Below are positions 33,363 through 42,111 of a stretch of DNA of 64,000 bases, piece after piece (within the stretch, counting starts at the first letter, position 1; each line of letters opens with the position of its first letter). The stretch spans positions 5,890,001-5,954,000 of the forward strand of contig NZ_LT670817.1 in assembly GCF_900129425.1 (NCBI RefSeq), given 5' to 3'. The DNA is from Bradyrhizobium erythrophlei (GTDB lineage Bacteria > Pseudomonadota > Alphaproteobacteria > Rhizobiales > Xanthobacteraceae). The notes under the pieces were generated by a model that did not search any database, was not told where the DNA came from, and saw only the letters and a program-made list of their open reading frames with translations. The translations under genes and the position numbers were made by a program.

Positions 33363-36178
33363 TGCAGTCTTGGCTGATCAGTTTTGGTCGATCCCTGGCT
33401 CCGCGTTGGCTCTTGATAGCAGCCGTGGCCTTTCTGCTGTCGATGTTCTTCCTGATTGGAAATCTCTATTCGTCGCAAGTCGAACTACGGCAAAACGCCG
33501 ATGCGCGTCTGATATCAATCGGTGAAACACGTGCCGCCGAGATCGGCGATTTTTTGATCGAACGCCGGCAAGCCGCCGCGCGGCTCGCCGGCAGCGAGGA
33601 CATTTCCAATTATTTCAGCAATCTCGATCTGGGAATGTCGGTCAAATATGGCCTCTTCGCCAATCTGGCCGCGATCGAGCGCCGCTTTCAGGCGGCTATG
33701 GACGAGGAGAAATATCAGGGCCAACCCGCCTATCTGCGGTTGGCTTTCTTCGACCGCAACGGCGTGGTGCAAGTTGACATCGGCGCGTCCGCCGCGCCAA
33801 CTCCTTCGCCGACGAACCTGGCCGAGCCGAGCATTCAGATCGATGAGAAGCGCCGCCTAATTGTGGCCGGCGCGGCGGTGTTGCAGAAGGGCAAGATGAG
33901 GGGAACGGTGGAGACCGTGAGCAGCCTCAATCTGCTTGCATCACTGGTGTCTGCCACCGATCTCGGACAGCCGCGCGAATTCCTACTTGGAGATGACGGC
34001 GAGGTGCTGCTCCCGATCAAGCGGGAGCACTCAGCCATTGTCACCCAAGGCCGCGAGCTGGCCGCGCTTCCGTCTGGCCGCATACAAGCTCTGTCAAATG
34101 TCGAGGCGCCCGAACTGAAGGGATATCTCGCCCTGCGCTCGCCGGTCGGAGGCACGCGGCTTTCCATCCTGCGGCTGGCGAGCGAGGATGAACTTTACGG
34201 CCATACGCTTTCGCCCCTCTCCGTGTTTTATATTGGCCTCTTCGCTATCGTTCTATTCGTGTTGGCCATCGGCTTCGAACGAATGCGTCAGAATGCAGCG
34301 CGGCTGCAAAACAAATTCGTCGAATCCAATCGCCATAGAGCGGAGCTGGCCGAACATAACCTCGCACTCTCGCAAGAGATCGAGCGTCGCGAAGCCATTG
34401 AAACCGATCTGCAGCGGCAGAGCGCGGCGCTGGACAAGACTAATGCTGAACTGCGCATAGCCGCCGCGGCCTTCAATGCTCAGGAAGGCATGATCGTCAC
34501 CGATACCAAAGGCGTGATCCTGAGTGCCAACCGCGCCTTCGTCAGCTTGACCGGTTATACGATGGAAGAATTGGTCGGACAAACGGCGAGTCTGTTCCGG
34601 TCCCGTCGCCGCGATGCCGAGTTCTACCAGAGCATGTGGAACTCCGTTCATAGTACCGGCGGCTGGCAAGGCGATATGAGTCTCAGGACAAAGAGCGGAG
34701 AACATTGCGCACGCTGGCTGACCATATCCGCCGTGAAAAACGAGGCCAGCGAAGTCACCAACTACATCGGCTCCTATTATGATATTTCCAAACTCAAACA
34801 CGCCGAGGAAAAGATCCGGGAATTGGCCTTTTTCGACCAGCTCACGGGCTTGCCGAACCGCGTCCTGCTGATCGACCGCGTACGCCAGGCGTTCAATGCC
34901 AATACCCGCAACAAATCCTTCGGCGCCCTGCTCTTCATCGATCTCGACAATTTCAAGACGCTGAACGACTCACTTGGTCACGACATGGGCGATCTGCTGC
35001 TGAAAAAGGCGGCTCAGCGTATCTCCAGTTGTGTCAGGGCGGATGACACGGTTGCCCGCTTTGGCGGCGATGAATTTGTCGTTCTTCTCGCCAATCTCGG
35101 TACGCAGAAAGCAAAAACCGCTGCTTTGCAGGCCGAGGCGATAGGAGAAAAGATTCTCGCCGCCTTCACTGAGAGCTTTCGCCTCGACCCGTATGAATAT
35201 CCCTGTACACCCAGCGTCGGCGTGACTTTGTTTTCGCCCGATGACCGAAATGTTGACGAATTGCTAAAGAGGGCCGATCTGGCGATGTATGATGCAAAGA
35301 CCGCGGGCCGAAATGGCCTCCGGTTCTTCGACCCTGTCATGCAGACTATGATTTCGGCGCGCGCTGCCCTTGAGACCGATCTGCGAGAAGATCTTAAAAA
35401 GGAAAGGCTCCTGCTGCATTACCAGCCGCAGGTAGATCACGAAGGAAGGCTGCTGGGGGCGGAGGCGCTGGCGCGCTGGCCGCATGCGCAGAAAGGCATG
35501 GTTTCTCCGAGCGAATTTATTCCCGTCGCGGAAAGCACAGGTCTCATTCTCCCGCTCGGCGCCTTGATGCTGAAAATCGCCTGCCGTCAACTGGCCTGCT
35601 GGTCGGCCGATCCGGCAACCGAACGCCTGACTGTCGCGATCAATGTCAGCGCCCTGCAGATGCGTCAGAAGAATTTTGTCGAACAGGTCAGCGCGATCAT
35701 CGAGCAAACCGGCGCCAATCCCCATCGCCTCAAAATCGAACTCACGGAAAGCACGTTGGTCAGCAACGTCGACGACGTGATCGCCAAGATGGACAAATTG
35801 AAAGCAATCGGCATCGGCTTTAGCCTCGACGACTTCGGAACCGGTTATTCATCCCTCTCATACCTGAAGCGTCTGCCGCTCGATCAGCTCAAGATTGATC
35901 GCAGCTTCGTCAAAGATGTTCTGGTCGATCCTAACGACGCCGCCATAGCCCAGATGATAATCGCGCTTAGCAAGAGCCTTGGCCTTTCCGTCATAGCCGA
36001 AGGCGTCGAAACGGAAGAGCAATATGCCTTCCTGGCGCGCCACGGACAGCTCAATTACCAAGGCTATTTGTTCGGCCGCCCCCTGCCGCCGGAGGATTTC
36101 GAGAGACTCGCCCGAGCTTTCTCGCCGCGTCGCGGTCCGAGGCAGGAACGCGCCTCCGTCGATCGGACGTTCGCATAA
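33362..36178 (+). CDS. membrane PAS-GGDEF-EAL protein (cyclic-di-GMP turnover)
   Basis: A 938-residue inner-membrane protein. Two helices (about 15-35 and 285-305) bracket a periplasmic sensor domain of some 245 residues. A coiled coil and a PAS domain (about 365-485, MIVTDTKGVILSANRAF) precede an intact GGDEF domain (FGGDEFVV) and an intact EAL domain (GAEALARW, DDFGTGYSSLSYL, EGVET). It may make and degrade cyclic-di-GMP; which activity dominates cannot be told. The start ATG 33362 overlaps the binding-protein stop, indicating coupled production of sensor and output. Confidence 0.9.
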   Translation: MQSWLISFGRSLAPRWLLIAAVAFLLSMFFLIGNLYSSQVELRQNADARLISIGETRAAEIGDFLIERRQAAARLAGSEDISNYFSNLDLGMSVKYGLFANLAAIERRFQAAMDEEKYQGQPAYLRLAFFDRNGVVQVDIGASAAPTPSPTNLAEPSIQIDEKRRLIVAGAAVLQKGKMRGTVETVSSLNLLASLVSATDLGQPREFLLGDDGEVLLPIKREHSAIVTQGRELAALPSGRIQALSNVEAPELKGYLALRSPVGGTRLSILRLASEDELYGHTLSPLSVFYIGLFAIVLFVLAIGFERMRQNAARLQNKFVESNRHRAELAEHNLALSQEIERREAIETDLQRQSAALDKTNAELRIAAAAFNAQEGMIVTDTKGVILSANRAFVSLTGYTMEELVGQTASLFRSRRRDAEFYQSMWNSVHSTGGWQGDMSLRTKSGEHCARWLTISAVKNEASEVTNYIGSYYDISKLKHAEEKIRELAFFDQLTGLPNRVLLIDRVRQAFNANTRNKSFGALLFIDLDNFKTLNDSLGHDMGDLLLKKAAQRISSCVRADDTVARFGGDEFVVLLANLGTQKAKTAALQAEAIGEKILAAFTESFRLDPYEYPCTPSVGVTLFSPDDRNVDELLKRADLAMYDAKTAGRNGLRFFDPVMQTMISARAALETDLREDLKKERLLLHYQPQVDHEGRLLGAEALARWPHAQKGMVSPSEFIPVAESTGLILPLGALMLKIACRQLACWSADPATERLTVAINVSALQMRQKNFVEQVSAIIEQTGANPHRLKIELTESTLVSNVDDVIAKMDKLKAIGIGFSLDDFGTGYSSLSYLKRLPLDQLKIDRSFVKDVLVDPNDAAIAQMIIALSKSLGLSVIAEGVETEEQYAFLARHGQLNYQGYLFGRPLPPEDFERLARAFSPRRGPRQERASVDRTFA

Positions 36179-36451
36179 AGCGTCTTTGGAAGAACTTCAC
36201 GGTATGTTTGATCTCTTGTCGTTATTCACCGCCTTTATTTCTTTCAAGTAGCAATTTGCTATTCGCGACCGGTCGCTCGCAGCCGATCCGCATTCCAAGT
36301 CCGCATTCGCCCGAAAGCCGACCTGATTTCAATGCCGTAGCCAGTCGCACATGGTGTTCGACCTCTTCAACCCAAGAGTATAGTCATCTTCTTTTACCGG
36401 CGTAAGTAACAGTGGCGGTTCTGTTTGACAGAAAAACGGGAGTAACGGGTC

Positions 36452-36628
36452 ATGGGTGACCGAGAAAATATCCTAAGTGCGCTCCGCGAGAAGCCGCTTA
36501 AAGTTTACGAGATCATGAGACGCGCCAATGTCATGAATGAGGAATCTTGCCAATCGCTCCTGTTAAAAATGCGAGGCGAAGGTTCGGTGAAGTTCGATAT
36601 TCACAAAGGGCGATGGCTCATCGGATAG
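36452..36628 (+). CDS. small winged-helix-like protein
   Basis: A 58-residue frame from ATG 36452: KPLKVYEIMRRANVMNEESC, then LLLKMRGEGSVKFDIHKGRW. The spacing of helices followed by a basic beta-wing looks like a minimal winged-helix DNA-binding protein. I have seen similar short proteins in Bradyrhizobium but know no function. It stands alone, 270 bases after the GGDEF-EAL gene. Confidence 0.5.
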   Translation: MGDRENILSALREKPLKVYEIMRRANVMNEESCQSLLLKMRGEGSVKFDIHKGRWLIG

Positions 36629-36685
36629 CCGTGGTCAATTCTGTCTGTGGGCAGACAGGAAGGCTTCTTGCGCCCACGCTGACTC

Positions 36686-37163
36686 TTGAAACCGGGCTTG
36701 GCCGCGGTGAACGGCATCATGTACGATTCGTGGCGTATACTTGGCGTCGCTCGCTTCCGAGATCCGGCCCTGGCCGCTGCGACGACGAGGGACGATGTTC
36801 TCGCCGCGCGTCGCGTGTTCGCCGTGAAGGCGCTCGGACGTCCGGGCGAGGCGGAGATTGGGGAATATCTCGATCCGTGGACCGACCCCAGGGTCGCTCG
36901 ATCCTGGCTGACGCTCGCGGGCGTGGCGGAAAACCGCTATACTCAGGAGATGCTGCCGGGCCCTGGTCCAATCCAGGAGGCCGAAGCTCTTGGTGTGGGG
37001 CGAGGATGCCCCATTTCAGACGGTCGACTATGCCGAACGCTACGCGCGGGAGATCCCGGAAACAGTGCTGGTTCGGATCAAGTCGGCCGGCCACATTCCG
37101 ATGAAGAGTGACCCGAAAGCGGGAGCTGGAGCTCTGGCCAAGTTCTTTGTCGCCGAACGCTAA
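36686..37163 (+). pseudogene. alpha/beta-hydrolase C-terminal relic, frameshifted
   Basis: From about 36686 the frame reads GIMYDSWRILGVARFRDPAL, then EYLDPWTDPRVARSWLTLAG, as in the cap and C-terminal parts of haloalkane-dehalogenase-like hydrolases. At about 36990 the frame shifts by one; the next frame gives LLVWGEDAPFQTVDYAERYA with the acid residue and SAGHIPM with the catalytic His, stopping at 37161-37163. The N-terminal nucleophile half is missing. It ends 12 bases before the dehydrogenase gene. Confidence 0.65.
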
Positions 37164-37175
37164 CGGAGGGTACCG

Positions 37176-38117
37176 ATGAACGTTGCAATCCTCGACGACT
37201 ACCAGAACGTCGCGCTGCGGCTCGCCGACTGGTCGGGCGTCCGGCGTCACGCCGAGATCACCGTGTTCAACGACCACGTTGCCGACACCTCGGCAGTGGT
37301 CGAGCGTTTGCGGCCGTTCGACGCGGTATGCGTCATGCGCGAACGCACGCCGCTCAGTAGGGAGATACTGCAGCAGCTACCGAACCTCAAGCTAATAGCT
37401 TCGACAGGACCCCGAAACGCATCTATCGAGACCCAGACCGCGGCCGATCTCGGCATCGCGGTCACCGCGACGGGTTACGATTCCACTCCTACCATCGAGT
37501 TCACTTGGTCGCTGATCCTAGCGAGCATGCGGTGCATCGACCGGGAGGCCGCCTCGCTGAGGGTCGGCGGATGGCAGAGAGACCTCGGTTCAAACCTGCG
37601 AGGCAAAAGCCTTGGGGTCGTCGGGCTGGGCAATATCGGAAGAGAGGTCGCGCGCATCGGTCTCGCCTTCGGGATGAAGGTGATCGCCTGGAGCCAGAAC
37701 CTAACCGAGGCGAAGGCGAGCGCTACCGGCGCCACTCTCGTAGACAAGCAGACACTGTTCCGCGAGGCGGATGTTGTCACGGTCCATCTCGTCCTGAGCG
37801 GCCGTACCAGAGGCCTGATCGGGGCACCCGAGTTCGCCCTGATGAAGCCGAACGCCAGGTTCGTGAATACATCACGGGGTCCAATCGTCGATGAGGCGGC
37901 CCTGATCGAGGCGCTGCAGGCGCGCAGGATCGCAGGCGCAGCGGTCGATGTATTCGACGTGGAGCCGTTGCCTCCCGATCACCCCTTCCGGAAGCTGGAC
38001 AACGTCCTCGCGACGCCTCACATCGGCTACGTCACCGAGGACCTCTATCGCACTTTCTATACAGATGCTGCGGTCAATATTGCCACTTGGCTCGAAGCCA
38101 ACTCGGCGGTCTCCTAG
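37176..38117 (+). CDS. D-2-hydroxyacid dehydrogenase family protein
   Basis: A 313-residue NAD-dependent oxidoreductase, ATG 37176 after GGAGGG. The Rossmann motif GLGNIGREVARIGLAFGM is at about residue 150; catalytic positions are NTSRGPIVDE (Arg), DVEPLPPDHP (Glu) and TPHIGYVT (His). The family reduces 2-keto acids or oxidises D-2-hydroxyacids, including phosphoglycerate dehydrogenase-like enzymes. Substrate unknown. It follows the hydrolase relic closely and may once have been in an operon with it. Confidence 0.87.
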   Translation: MNVAILDDYQNVALRLADWSGVRRHAEITVFNDHVADTSAVVERLRPFDAVCVMRERTPLSREILQQLPNLKLIASTGPRNASIETQTAADLGIAVTATGYDSTPTIEFTWSLILASMRCIDREAASLRVGGWQRDLGSNLRGKSLGVVGLGNIGREVARIGLAFGMKVIAWSQNLTEAKASATGATLVDKQTLFREADVVTVHLVLSGRTRGLIGAPEFALMKPNARFVNTSRGPIVDEAALIEALQARRIAGAAVDVFDVEPLPPDHPFRKLDNVLATPHIGYVTEDLYRTFYTDAAVNIATWLEANSAVS

Positions 38118-38318
38118 CAGCGCGCTGCAACGGCTCGGCAAAGGCGGTTCGGAATTGACCATCTCCAAAGCGAGCGCAAATCTGCTTACGCCACGCCATC
38201 AGGGCTGGTCAGCGAATGTCCGCTGTCTCCCAGAGACAGCCAAAGAGCGCACATGCTGTGATGTCCTAATTGGGTGCGCGCCGTGACAAGGCGGCGCTTT
38301 CCAGTGGGTGCGAACCCC

Positions 38319-39358
38319 TGTGCCTGTCGTAAATCAAATCCGGACATATTCGTGGTGTAGCCCGCCGAGAATTTTGCGACAAAGAATGTGCCCGGCGCGA
38401 TCGACGGCGCGCGAGACCGGTGCATCTTTCTCCAGGGATAGATGCGTGCGGGCCCCATTGTAATATTTCATGTACGACAGCAGTAGGTGACGGAGGTGGC
38501 GCTCGCTGAACACAACGACGTGGTCAAGGCATTCCCTGCGGATCGAACCGATCAGCCGTTCAGCATATCCATTTTGCCAAGGGGAGCGCGGCGATGTCGG
38601 TCGGTCGCGAATGCCCATTGATCGAAGCCTTCGGATGAAGACCTCACCATAGGCCCCGTCCCGGTCACGAATGAGATAGCGGGGAGCCAGCTCCCAGCCG
38701 CAGGCTTCCGTGATCTGATTTGCGATCCAATCTGCGGTCGGATGCGCTGTGACGCCAAACCATAAGATCTGCCGTCGACCATGCCCGACAATCACCAAGC
38801 CGTAGAGCAGACGAAAGGAGATCGTCGGCACGACGAACAGATCCATCGCGGCGATGCCGTCGGCATGATTGCGAAGGAACGTCCTCCAACCTTGGGATGG
38901 CGGGTCTCTTCGCTTGGCCATGTACTTGGCCGCGCTGGTCTGTCCGATCTCGATGCCGAGCTTGAGGAGTTCTCCATGGATCCGCGGCGCTCCCCACAGA
39001 GGATTGGCAATGCTCATCTCGCGGATAAGCTTGCGTATCTCAGGCGCTACAGTTGGTCGGCCCCCACGGCGCCGCGATTTCCACCGCCAGGACGATCTGA
39101 ACCCGGCGCGGTGCCATTTAATCACGGTCTCCGGCTTGACAATCGCCAGCGCATCGCGAACGCCCGGGCGAAGCCGATGGAGGCAAACAAAAATCAAGCG
39201 GTCGATGGCGCTAAAGGTTTGTTCTTAGGAGCGGTTCGCCGCAGAACGTTTATCTGCTGCCGCAACGTCAGAATTTCAGCCTTGAGCGCTGCCCGCGACC
39301 GAAACAGATCTGCGACCATCTAGACAACGAGTCTGACAAGATTTCTCATCCCGTGACA
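38319..39358 (-). mobile_element. IS element with integrase-core transposase, damaged
   Basis: The transposase gene spans nearly the whole element. Ends are uncertain: TGTGCCTG at 38319 and the complement of TGACA at 39354-39358 are weak terminal inverted repeats, and no target duplication was recognised. It is related to, but clearly different from, the element at 59.4-60.5 kb. Confidence 0.5.
38334..39319 (-). pseudogene. integrase-core (rve) transposase, frameshifted
   Basis: From ATG 39319 the frame reads LFRSRAALKAEILTLRQQ and stops after about 45 codons. One extra A in the AAA run near 39220 restores SAIDRLIFVCLHRL and the rest to 38334. The catalytic triad is visible: AAMDLFVVPT (Asp), LIRDRDGAYGE (Asp) and YAERLIGSIRREC (Glu). 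The C-terminal DAPVSRAVDR...GGLHHEY block is characteristic of this family. Unless the break is a sequence error, the element cannot move by itself. Confidence 0.75.
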
Positions 39359-39412
39359 GCATCGCCCGATTCTCGATTAACTGCTAGTCAGATTGAGTTT
39401 GCGACAGGGACA

Positions 39413-39436
39413 GGCCGCTTTGCGCCACAAGCGGCC
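39413..39436 (+). repeat. dispersed short palindromic repeat, copy C
   Basis: GGCCGCTT TGCGCCAC AAGCGGCC: perfect eight-base arms and an eight-base loop. It is the best preserved of three copies in the window and lies just outside the IS element. Confidence 0.6.
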
Positions 39437-39549
39437 ACTCGACGACTGCTAAACCTTTCTGTCTTGGCTGAGCAGTCGCGACTAAATCCATTTTTTAGCT
39501 CTCTTGATCAGTCAGTGAGCCCCAACCAACGGCATCTCAAGTCCGTGAC

Positions 39550-39815
39550 AATCGCACGCGGACGTGAGACCTGAAGCGCGAGGTAGCGCTGGCGAATGTA
39601 ACCGTTAACTTTCAGATCCGCGATAGTCGCGGTCGCGAGAATGCGGCCATAACAAAGGACGAATATCAACGGCGCAATTTTGAAGATCCATGTCGCGCTC
39701 GACCACTGTGATCTTCTCCCGCTCCCAGAGTTCATGGACCTTGTCGGTCATCCGCCAACTACCCATGCCGGCAGTGGACTCGTCGAGCACCAGCGCCAGC
39801 GTGATCGAGCAGTTT
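39550..39815 (-). pseudogene. LivG-type ABC ATPase, C-terminal relic
   Basis: One frame gives ITLALVLDESTAGMG (Walker B with Pro changed to Ser) and WRMTDKVHELWEREKITVV; the next frame gives FKIAPLIFVLCYGRILA and IRQRYLAL. Together these match the end of branched-chain amino-acid ATPases, as in the intact gene at 47.6-48.4 kb. Several bases are lost between the two pieces and the N-terminal half is absent. It lies between the IS element and the HupE-like gene. Confidence 0.65.
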
Positions 39816-39946
39816 CTGGTCGCCGTGCGACGGGGTCGCCGCGATCCCGTCACGCTTGCTGGTCGGCCCCAGTATCTCCATGGCGTATTCGGCGCGATCA
39901 CAGGGCACCAAGAAAGTTCCAACCCGCTATTGCGACTTCGTCCCTG

Positions 39947-41038
39947 CTATGCTTCGAGTAGGCGCGTGAGGAGCCAGTAGCTGCCGAGCAGACTGATAAG
40001 CAGAGAAAGAGCGTAGACCAGCGACGCGGTCCTCACCGGCTTCGCCCGGTCGGTGGCCATGAGCCGATCCAGGACGATGAGCGCCGGAACCACAATCGAC
40101 ACGATTGCCACTTGGCCGACCTCGACTCCGATGTTGAAGGCGGCAAGCGCAGGGACGACCGCGTTCGCCGGCAATCCAAACTCCCGAAGGGCGCTGGCAA
40201 AGCCAAAGCCATGAATGAGCCCGAATGCAAAAGTCACCCGCCAGCGGCTGTCGATGTCGCGCGAGAAGAAGTTCTCCATAGCAACGAAAACGATCGACGC
40301 GGCGATCGCAGGCTCCACGACGGCGCCGGGAAGGACAATGATGTTCAGGGCAGCAAGTGAGAGTGTGATCGAATGGGCAATCGTAAACGCTGTAACGATC
40401 TTGATCACCGGAACAAACCGCCGCGCCCACAGCACGACACCGACCAGGAAAGCGATGTGGTCGTAGCCCAGGAAGATGTGCTCGATGCCGGTGACGAGGT
40501 AGCGCTGCATTGTCGACAAGAGCAACGGCGCGGGCGCGGAGAGCGTTACCGTCGTATTACTGGCGTCGAGCAGCGCTTGCGGCACGTTCGCCCCCTCGCC
40601 GATCAATACGATCTGGCGGGCGCTGGGGTCGATTGCGGTCAGCACCGTCGAACGGTAAACGATGTCGCCCCTGACGTTGCGGCACGAAAAGGCGTTGCGG
40701 TAAATAACGCCGTCGCCGTCGGGTACCAGCGCCGCGGCGCCAGCCACGCATGCCTTGCCGTCGAGACCGGTCACCGCGACATGCGCATTTACATAGGCAA
40801 GAATTGGTGCTGCGGAGGCAGCGACCAGCGTCGGATCAACCGAGTCCCGCTGCGCATCGAAAACGTTCGTGCCGGCAAGCCGATCGGCGTCGCTGCCCTT
40901 GAGCGCCACCTCGACGCTGACGGTACGATCCCCGCCCAACGTGACGCGCGCCGTCGAGAGTTTGACCTGATGAGCATGCGCTGACACGCCGAAGCCGAGG
41001 GTGATCCCGGCGAGCAGGACCACGCGCAGGGACCTCAC
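39947..41038 (-). CDS. HupE/UreJ-family membrane protein
   Basis: A 363-residue protein with a signal peptide (GITLGFGVSAHAHQ), an N-terminal periplasmic domain of about 170 residues and a C-terminal block of about six or seven helices carrying the family features EHIFLGYDHIAFL and LIHGFGFASALREFGLP. The family is linked to nickel or other metal handling, but many members are uncharacterised. It starts at GTG 41038 overlapping the DUF4340 stop (GTGA), so it is the last gene of the Gld-like ABC cluster. Confidence 0.8.
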   Translation of the reverse strand: MRSLRVVLLAGITLGFGVSAHAHQVKLSTARVTLGGDRTVSVEVALKGSDADRLAGTNVFDAQRDSVDPTLVAASAAPILAYVNAHVAVTGLDGKACVAGAAALVPDGDGVIYRNAFSCRNVRGDIVYRSTVLTAIDPSARQIVLIGEGANVPQALLDASNTTVTLSAPAPLLLSTMQRYLVTGIEHIFLGYDHIAFLVGVVLWARRFVPVIKIVTAFTIAHSITLSLAALNIIVLPGAVVEPAIAASIVFVAMENFFSRDIDSRWRVTFAFGLIHGFGFASALREFGLPANAVVPALAAFNIGVEVGQVAIVSIVVPALIVLDRLMATDRAKPVRTASLVYALSLLISLLGSYWLLTRLLEA

Positions 41039-42111
41039 CAGCCTGCTCCCACGGCCTTGAGAAGCTCGGTCAGGCGCCTGACCTCGAACTCCGCGACTGT
41101 CACGACCACACCATCCGAGGCGAGACGCGCATAACGATCGAGGCTCTCGGCCGCTGCGCCGAATTCGAGCCGGGCCAGCGGCGTCGAGCTGTCACGTGCG
41201 TAGAACAGCACTATCAGCGTCGGCAATGTGAGCCCGTATCGAGCCAGGTGCGCCGTATCGACAGGCCCGACGCGCGTTTCGACTACGGCTGCGTCGAATG
41301 CACGGAGCGCGGTTTCGATGGTGCCCGCTTGCGCGGGATCGGCGACATGTACGTTGTTGCCAGCCGTATGGGCGTGCTCGCCGGTATGCCTGAACCAATT
41401 TCCGGAGGCGTCCCGTTCGAAACGGGTGAGTTTTCCCGCAAACACGATCTCGATCGCCCACACCTGCGCCATCGAAACCGGGAGCAGCAGGCTCGTTCCG
41501 CGGCTTGCGACGGCAGATTCGGCCTGCCCCCGCAGCCGGCGCGCCATGTCGAGTACCACCCGCCATTCCACGCCCACATGGCGGGCCGTGAGATAAACCG
41601 TTGGAGCACCGCCCAGCCTGACATATTGCGACGTGCCGGCCGGGTTTAGGGTGCCGAAGTTCACCGTCGCCGCCACGCCGTCCCGGGTTTCGAGCACGGC
41701 AACATTGGCCGGCGGATCGAGCCCGAATTCAGCGAAGCTCCCGGCAGTGAGCTCGCTGGCAGGAATCTCGCGCGCCGCCTCGCTTACATTCACAAGCCGA
41801 AGCGCAGCATCGAGATGCGACGCAAGCTCGGCCGGCACGGCGCCTTGCATTCCGTCGATCGACCACCCGCCTGGCTGGCGATGAAGCGCGACGCTGTCTG
41901 CACCTGAGCGCACCTCGACACGGTAGATTTTAGCCGGCGCGATTGTAAGGAGGCCCTTGGAAGAGAATGACACCTTGCTGCGCAGCTCCGGCCATTGGCC
42001 GGTGGCCGTGAGCGCAACGAGAAGCGCCACCAGCAGAGTGGCCGCGATCGGTGTCTTCCATCGAACGGCACCGCGCTTGGCCACTACCCTCTTCAACGCC
42101 GTCTCCACCAC
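41035..42111 (-). CDS. DUF4340-domain membrane-anchored protein
   Basis: A 358-residue protein with one N-terminal helix (TPIAATLLVALLVALTA) and a large periplasmic part containing repeated DUF4340-type units (for example VALHRQPGGWSIDG and LTRFERDASGNWFRH). DUF4340 proteins typically accompany GldG-type ABC auxiliary proteins. Start GTG 42111 lies inside the end of the GldG-like gene (19-base overlap). Function unknown; it may bind extracytoplasmic polymer or partner proteins of the exporter. Confidence 0.75.
   Translation of the reverse strand: MVETALKRVVAKRGAVRWKTPIAATLLVALLVALTATGQWPELRSKVSFSSKGLLTIAPAKIYRVEVRSGADSVALHRQPGGWSIDGMQGAVPAELASHLDAALRLVNVSEAAREIPASELTAGSFAEFGLDPPANVAVLETRDGVAATVNFGTLNPAGTSQYVRLGGAPTVYLTARHVGVEWRVVLDMARRLRGQAESAVASRGTSLLLPVSMAQVWAIEIVFAGKLTRFERDASGNWFRHTGEHAHTAGNNVHVADPAQAGTIETALRAFDAAVVETRVGPVDTAHLARYGLTLPTLIVLFYARDSSTPLARLEFGAAAESLDRYARLASDGVVVTVAEFEVRRLTELLKAVGAGW

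Noticed and set aside
36265..36276. Perfect palindrome GCGACCGGTCGC after the GGDEF-EAL gene
   Set aside because: Twelve-base GC-rich palindromes are common by chance at this composition, and no second copy or promoter context was found.
40373..40984. 203-codon plus-strand frame opposite HupE
   Set aside because: Shadow of the HupE-like gene: no domain, no start signal and atypical composition.
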